Source of the DNA: Beijerinckiaceae bacterium
GTDB lineage: Bacteria; Pseudomonadota; Alphaproteobacteria; Rhizobiales; Beijerinckiaceae
Assembly: GCA_947453155.1 (NCBI GenBank)
Contig: CANGFE010000022.1
Coordinates: 1 to 37,979, forward strand
DNA length: 37,979 nucleotides
Direction: 5' to 3'
A program made the translations under genes and the position numbers. Below are positions 34,092 to 37,979 of this stretch, piece after piece. Below the pieces are notes generated by a model that saw nothing but the letters and a program-made list of their open reading frames with translations, was not told the DNA's origin and searched no databases. Each line of letters opens with the position of its first letter. Positions within the stretch are counted from its first letter, which is position 1.

Positions 34092-34357
34092 CGCCCGCGA
34101 GCCGACAGCAGGCGCATCACGAGCCATACCGGCACAACGATGACTGCGCCTGCAAACACATATTGTCCGAGCTCGCGCACGGCCTCAAAACCCATATTCC
34201 AGATACGCAGAATGAAATTTTCAAACCCGCGGATCACATCACGCGGGTGAATGTCGAGCCACATCAGAAGCGCGCCGACAATCAGCGACACGACCAGCAA
34301 GCGCAAAAGAACTGCCAGCGGGGCGCCACCAAAGAAACGTGTCAGAGCATCATTCAT
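34088..34357 (-). CDS. DUF6460 small membrane protein
   Basis: A protein of about 89 residues with two hydrophobic helices (LAVLLRLLVVSLIVGALLMWL and QYVFAGAVIVVPVWLVMRLL) flanking DIHPRDVIRGFENFILRIWN, a layout typical of the alphaproteobacterial DUF6460 proteins. No function is known. The ATG at 34357 is preferred; one at 34387 lacks a ribosome site and would add MPLLRGWIAT. It overlaps the end of pyrD by four bases on the opposite strand and lies downstream of the response-regulator gene in the same direction, with about 45 bases between. Confidence 0.75.
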   Translation of the reverse strand: MNDALTRFFGGAPLAVLLRLLVVSLIVGALLMWLDIHPRDVIRGFENFILRIWNMGFEAVRELGQYVFAGAVIVVPVWLVMRLLSARGR

Positions 34358-34402
34358 GGTGGCGATCCAGCCTCTCAACAATGGCATGAAAATGGCGGAT
34401 GC

Positions 34403-35071
34403 TTAAGCGTCCGCCGTGCTTTGCCACTGACCAGCCTCGATCTTAGAAGCAGCAATCACAGCCTGTGTGCGGCTCTCCACTCCGAGCTTTTGCAAAATCG
34501 CCGACACATGCGCTTTCACAGTCGCTTCTGAGACGGTGAGCTCATATGCGATCTGCTTGTTGAGCAGACCTTCCGAGAGCATCATCAACACGCGCACTTG
34601 TTGCGGCGTGAGCGAGGCCAGACGGCGCACCGTATCAGCTGTTTCTTTGTCAGCGGGCGCACCTAGATCAACATCTGACGGCGTCCAGGTTTCGCCCGCG
34701 AGCACAGCACGAATGGCCGCGCGCATGGCTTCAATGTCAGTCGTCTTGGGGATAAAGCCCGACGCACCAAAATCGATACAGCGGCGGATCACACCGCGAT
34801 CTTCATTGGCAGACACGATGACGACCGGCACGCCCGGATATTGCGCGCGCAGATACATGAGGCCCGAGAAACCACGCACACCAGGCATGGTCAGATCGAG
34901 CATGATCAAATCGGCATCAGAATTTTTTTCGAGTTCCGCACTGAGCGATTCAAGATCGCCGCATTCGACGATATCGGCCTGCGCCACAGCACCTGAAACA
35001 GCCTGACGAAGCGCGCCCCGCACAAGCGGATGGTCGTCAGCGATGAAAATGCGCGTCGTGTTCTGGTCCAC
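34403..35071 (-). CDS. LuxR/NarL-family response regulator (CrbR/ErdR-like)
   Basis: A 222-residue two-component regulator. Receiver domain 1-120: acidic pocket ADDHP (11-15), phosphoacceptor Asp59 in LIMLDLTMPGVRGFSG, Ser87 and Lys109 (IPKT). LuxR-type helix-turn-helix 150-205: LTPQQVRVLMMLSEGLLNKQIAYELTVSEATVKAHV. The receiver text ADDHPLVRGALRQAV and the LMYLRAQYPGVPVVIVSANED segment are characteristic of the ErdR/CrbR/AgmR group that controls acetyl-CoA synthetase or alcohol oxidation genes. The GTG at 35071 lies six bases after AGGGGG; a TTG at 35086 overlaps that site. No kinase gene is adjacent; the SSS-type hybrid kinase at 14967-18515 is the best partner in the window. Confidence 0.9.
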   Translation of the reverse strand: MDQNTTRIFIADDHPLVRGALRQAVSGAVAQADIVECGDLESLSAELEKNSDADLIMLDLTMPGVRGFSGLMYLRAQYPGVPVVIVSANEDRGVIRRCIDFGASGFIPKTTDIEAMRAAIRAVLAGETWTPSDVDLGAPADKETADTVRRLASLTPQQVRVLMMLSEGLLNKQIAYELTVSEATVKAHVSAILQKLGVESRTQAVIAASKIEAGQWQSTADA

Positions 35072-35264
35072 GCGTGTCCCCCTCAACCCTTGGGCTGCTC
35101 GTTATAGAGCGGGGTTATTAGACCGGTCCCGGCTCGGCAGACATTGATCCAGATCGGATATGTCGCCCCTGCCTGAAGTCAGGACGGATGGTCTGTTCCC
35201 CAAAGCCTGATCCCATCTTTCATGCCTTCCCCCTCAGACGCAAGCCCAAGGGTAAGGCAAAGCC

Positions 35265-35477
35265 TCAAACGCGAGGTTTGATGGCCGCATCAAACTCGGA
35301 TTTGACGCAGAGAGTGCCGACATCCGTAATATTGCCCGCCAGCAGGGCTGCATCATGAGCGGCCGTCTCGGCCGCCCGGCATTCGGTGACATTGGGGAAT
35401 TCACGAACCTGCGTTTTGGTGGCGCCATCAGCACCGAGCAGGACCATGACCAGATGAACGACAGTGATCGTGTCCAC
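35265..35477 (-). CDS. Small hypothetical protein with two conserved-looking Cys
   Basis: A product of about 70 residues, not recognised. It shows a short hydrophobic N-terminus (TITVVHLVMVLLGAD), then FPNVTECRAAETAAHDAALL and VGTLCVKSEFD, a two-Cys layout resembling small exported or membrane-anchored alphaproteobacterial proteins in which the pattern T-E-C and C-V closes a short disulphide module. The start is uncertain: a GTG at 35477 lies about ten bases after GGAGGG, whereas the TTG at 35495 overlaps that site. It lies between the ligase and response-regulator genes on the same strand. The gene is plausible but not certain. Confidence 0.45.
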   Translation of the reverse strand: MDTITVVHLVMVLLGADGATKTQVREFPNVTECRAAETAAHDAALLAGNITDVGTLCVKSEFDAAIKPRV

Positions 35478-35558
35478 GATAGGGGCGCCCTCCAAGAGGT
35501 GGATCCAAGCGCCATCTTAGCTGAAGCTTTTCCCCGGCGTCAGCCTAAACCTATGCCA

Positions 35559-37244
35559 TTATTTGGATTTTTCAACGTTACGCACATCCGGGACGCTTCG
35601 ACGCAGGCCCTGCTCCAAAAGCCCCTCCAATGTGGCAATCGGGTCAGCATCGCGCGCGGGCTTATCCCAGCGGATGCGGGAAATGCGAGGAAAGCGCATG
35701 GCCAGACCCGATTTATGGCGGGGGGACCGGGCCAGCCCCTCAAAAGCAATTTCCAGCACCAGACCTTGCTCAGCTGAAAAATCGAGCTCGCGGACCGGGC
35801 CAAAGCGATTGCGGGTGTGATTGCGGATGTATTTGTCGAGCTCTTTCAGCTCTTCGTCGGTAAAGCCGAAATAGGCTTTTCCCACAGGAACAAGCTCGGC
35901 GCCTTTCCACACACCAAAGGTGAAATCGGAATAGAAGGATGAGCGCCGCCCGTGGCCGCGCTGCGCATACATGAGCACGGCATCGACATTGAACGGGGCG
36001 CGCTTCCATTTGAACCAGAGACCTTTGGGCCGCCCCGGCACATAGATGGAATTGCGCCGCTTGAGCATGATGCCTTCAATGGCTTCGGCGTCATCTTGCG
36101 CGCCCACAGAAGCGGGGTCACGCCGCGCACCTGCCAATGCCTCCCATGAGGTGAAGGAAACTTCGGGTGAGAGATCCAGCCGAGGATGGGCAAGACGCGT
36201 GATGAAACTTTGCAAGCGCGCGCGACGATCCACAAATGAAAGCTCGCGCAAATCTTCGCCATTCTCGCTCAAGAAATCATAAGCGCGAATATGGGCTGGA
36301 TATTGCGCCACCAATTTTGGTGACACGCTTTTGCGATTGAGCCTCTGCTGCAGGGTTGCGAAGGATTGCACTTCAGCGTCGATCACGACGAGAAGCTCGC
36401 CATCAATCGTCACGTCACCAAAATGCGGCTCGCAGAGCATCTCCATCAGATCGGGAAAGCTTCTGGAAATATCCTCGCCCGTGCGCGAATAAAGCCGCGC
36501 GATACGCCGCCCGTCTTCATCCGTGCCGACAGAAGCCTGCACGCGAATCCCGTCCCATTTCCATTCGGCTGAAAAATCTGCAGGATCAAGCTTGTCGAAA
36601 TCAGCCTCATCGAAAGCATGCGCCAGCATGGGTGTGCGGAAGGGTGCGGGATCGCGCGCTTTAGGCTTGTCTTCACGGCCTTCAACCCAAGCGAAGAGAT
36701 CGAGATAAGGCGGCACCAAGCCATGCCAGACTTCTTCAATCTCATTGGGCTCTTTTTCACCCAACGCCGCAACAGCCGTCTTGGCGAAACGCTCTGACAC
36801 GCCAATGCGCAAAGCGCCTGTGATCAATTTCAACAAAGCCCAGCGGCCGGTTTCATCGAGATCATCAAGCCAGCTGGCGAGCAGCTGCGGTAATTCCTTT
36901 TTGTCTGCCTGCTGCAAACCATGCACAACATCAGACAGGGAGGGCGGCGCCACATTGCGGCGCTCTGTTTGTGGCGCAGGCCACAGCAGCGCAACGGTTT
37001 CCGACAGATCGCCCACATAATCATAGGACATGGCAAAGAGAACAGGATCCGTGCGCTCGGCGATCAAAGCGCGAATGAGCGACACTTTGGCGTGGGCGAA
37101 GGACAAAGTGCCCGTCATCGCGGCAAGCGCAAAACCGCGCTCGGGATCAGGCGTTGCGCGGAAATAATCAGCAAGCAGCCTCAGCTTATTGTTGCGCGAG
37201 GGCTCATAGGCAAGGCTGTCGAGCAATTCAGCAAAACGGTTCAC
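35559..37244 (-). CDS. Ligase-associated ATP-dependent DNA ligase (bacterial LigB/C-like)
   Basis: A 561-residue ATP-dependent DNA ligase. The N-terminal helical DNA-binding domain (1-200) contains RWALLKLITGALRIGVSERF. The nucleotidyl-transferase domain has the adenylated lysine Lys229 in AEWKWDGIRVQ (motif I), YSRTGEDISRSFPDL (III), TIDGELLVV (IIIa), EGIMLKRRNSIYVPG (IV) and GLWFKWKRAPFNVDAVLMYAQRGHGRR (V), and an OB-fold domain follows. This length and order match the ligase of the exonuclease/ligase/Lhr helicase/PdeM repair cluster, not the LigD polymerase fusions. Its start overlaps the exonuclease stop by four bases, so the two are coupled. Confidence 0.93.
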   Translation of the reverse strand: MNRFAELLDSLAYEPSRNNKLRLLADYFRATPDPERGFALAAMTGTLSFAHAKVSLIRALIAERTDPVLFAMSYDYVGDLSETVALLWPAPQTERRNVAPPSLSDVVHGLQQADKKELPQLLASWLDDLDETGRWALLKLITGALRIGVSERFAKTAVAALGEKEPNEIEEVWHGLVPPYLDLFAWVEGREDKPKARDPAPFRTPMLAHAFDEADFDKLDPADFSAEWKWDGIRVQASVGTDEDGRRIARLYSRTGEDISRSFPDLMEMLCEPHFGDVTIDGELLVVIDAEVQSFATLQQRLNRKSVSPKLVAQYPAHIRAYDFLSENGEDLRELSFVDRRARLQSFITRLAHPRLDLSPEVSFTSWEALAGARRDPASVGAQDDAEAIEGIMLKRRNSIYVPGRPKGLWFKWKRAPFNVDAVLMYAQRGHGRRSSFYSDFTFGVWKGAELVPVGKAYFGFTDEELKELDKYIRNHTRNRFGPVRELDFSAEQGLVLEIAFEGLARSPRHKSGLAMRFPRISRIRWDKPARDADPIATLEGLLEQGLRRSVPDVRNVEKSK

Positions 37245-37979
37245 GCGGAATCCTCCGCAACCGTCTCGGCATCATCATCGCCATAGCCCAAAATATTGAG
37301 CGGGCGCGCATCAAGCCCTTGCGTCTCGCACCAATGGACGATGGCTTCTTCTGCGCCATGTGTGACCCAGATTTCTGACGCACCAGTCTCGCGGATGGTG
37401 GTGCATAGATCATCCCAGTCGACATGATCGGAAATGACCATGGGCAATTCCACGCCGCGCTGGCGCGCACGTGCACGCACACGCATCCAGCCAGAGGCAA
37501 AAGCCGTCACGGGATCGGGAAATTTGCGCGACCAGAGATCGGCCAATTGTCCCGGTGGGCAGATGATAATTTCACCGGACAGTTTGGCGCGATCTGCTGC
37601 ACTCACTTTGCGGATTTCGCCCAGATCAATGCCTTCAGACTGATAAAAATCCGTGATCTTTTCGAGCGCGCCGTGAATCCAGATGGGCCTGTCCCATCCA
37701 GCCAGCCGGAGGAGCTTCATCACGCGCTGCGCTTTGCCAAGCGAATAAGCGCCGACCAAATGCGCGCGTTCAGGAAAGACAGAGCAAGAGCGCAAAAGCT
37801 TGGCGACTTCACCCGCTGCATCGGGATGGCGAAAAACGGGGAGACCAAAGGTCGCTTCCGTCACGAAAGCATCGCAGCGCACGAGTTCAAACGGTGCACA
37901 AGTCGGATCAAACGCGCGCTTATAATCGCCCGACACAACCACGCTGCCCGACGGGCCCCTCAATCGGATTTGCGCGGAA
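37241..37979 (-). CDS. Ligase-associated DNA exonuclease, metallo-beta-lactamase fold (5' end missing)
   Basis: The gene enters from the right edge; the visible 245 or so residues are the C-terminal two thirds, read in frame without a start. VVVSGDYKRAFDPTCAPFE, VRCDAFVTEATFGLPVFRHP and LVGAYSLGKAQRVMKLL are the signatures of the beta-lactamase/beta-CASP exonuclease of the ligase-associated repair set, and HVDWDDLCTTIRETGASEIWVTHG is its C-terminal His motif. The N-terminal HxHxDH metal site must lie outside the window. It is translationally coupled to the ligase. Processing of DNA ends before sealing is the inferred role. Confidence 0.9.
   Translation of the reverse strand, partial: SAQIRLRGPSGSVVVSGDYKRAFDPTCAPFELVRCDAFVTEATFGLPVFRHPDAAGEVAKLLRSCSVFPERAHLVGAYSLGKAQRVMKLLRLAGWDRPIWIHGALEKITDFYQSEGIDLGEIRKVSAADRAKLSGEIIICPPGQLADLWSRKFPDPVTAFASGWMRVRARARQRGVELPMVISDHVDWDDLCTTIRETGASEIWVTHGAEEAIVHWCETQGLDARPLNILGYGDDDAETVAEDSA

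Noticed and set aside
1-37979. Mobile element, prophage, CRISPR, tRNA or rRNA
   Set aside because: No transposase, integrase, terminal inverted repeats, direct-repeat array, cloverleaf or rRNA-like stretch was seen, and base composition looks even throughout.

Overview
The window is a chromosomal segment of an alphaproteobacterium, most likely of the order Hyphomicrobiales (Rhizobiales). The support is the aminolevulinate synthase (C4) route to haem, a PodJ-like polarity protein with coiled coils and Sel1 repeats, a CtrA-like box (TTAA-N7-TTTA) next to a GANTC site, an alphaproteobacterial DUF6460 protein, and moderately high GC with many GTG/TTG starts. Genus cannot be fixed from the sequence alone. 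I see no tRNA, rRNA, CRISPR array, insertion sequence, integrase or phage gene. Coding density is very high and no gene-free gap exceeds about 260 bases.

Region 1 (1-8000) is a transport/catabolic island. On the minus strand it reads tctA > tctB > tctC > bicupin > second tctC-type gene (cut by the window edge), with strong hairpin terminators between tctC and the bicupin and again between the bicupin and the last gene. A divergent LysR regulator sits beside tctA, followed on the plus strand by a third TctC-type binding protein and then a convergent isochorismatase-family amidohydrolase. Three binding proteins around one tctAB membrane pair suggest uptake of several related carboxylates feeding a catabolic pathway that includes the bicupin and the hydrolase. 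The substrate is not visible.

Region 2 (8150-14850) is mixed housekeeping: a small unknown gene, a RecD-like SF1 helicase, a DedA membrane protein, cyclopropane-fatty-acid synthase (its 3' end overlaps dedA), a small exported Gly/Tyr-rich protein, hemA preceded by an Irr-like palindrome, and an AbrB-family membrane protein.

Region 3 (14960-24360) concerns carbon-source sensing and beta-oxidation. A 1182-residue sodium:solute-symporter/PAS/histidine kinase/receiver protein resembles CrbS/MxtR. It is followed by a convergent operon acyl-CoA dehydrogenase > thiolase > FadB-type bifunctional protein, with a MerR regulator upstream. A 24-base perfect palindrome lies in the operon promoter. A LuxR-type response regulator resembling CrbR/ErdR lies about 16 kb further on and is the obvious partner of the kinase.

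Region 4 (24530-28384) holds the PodJ-like gene, with three exact-length 41-residue repeats, translationally coupled to a DUF3429 membrane protein.

Region 5 (28381-37979) is built around the ligase-associated DNA damage response set: exonuclease (partial) and ATP-dependent ligase at the right end, Lhr-type helicase and PdeM nuclease at the left end, all on the minus strand. Unusually, the two halves are separated by a TPR methyltransferase, a DUF952 gene coupled to pyrD, a DUF6460 gene, the response regulator and a small unknown gene.
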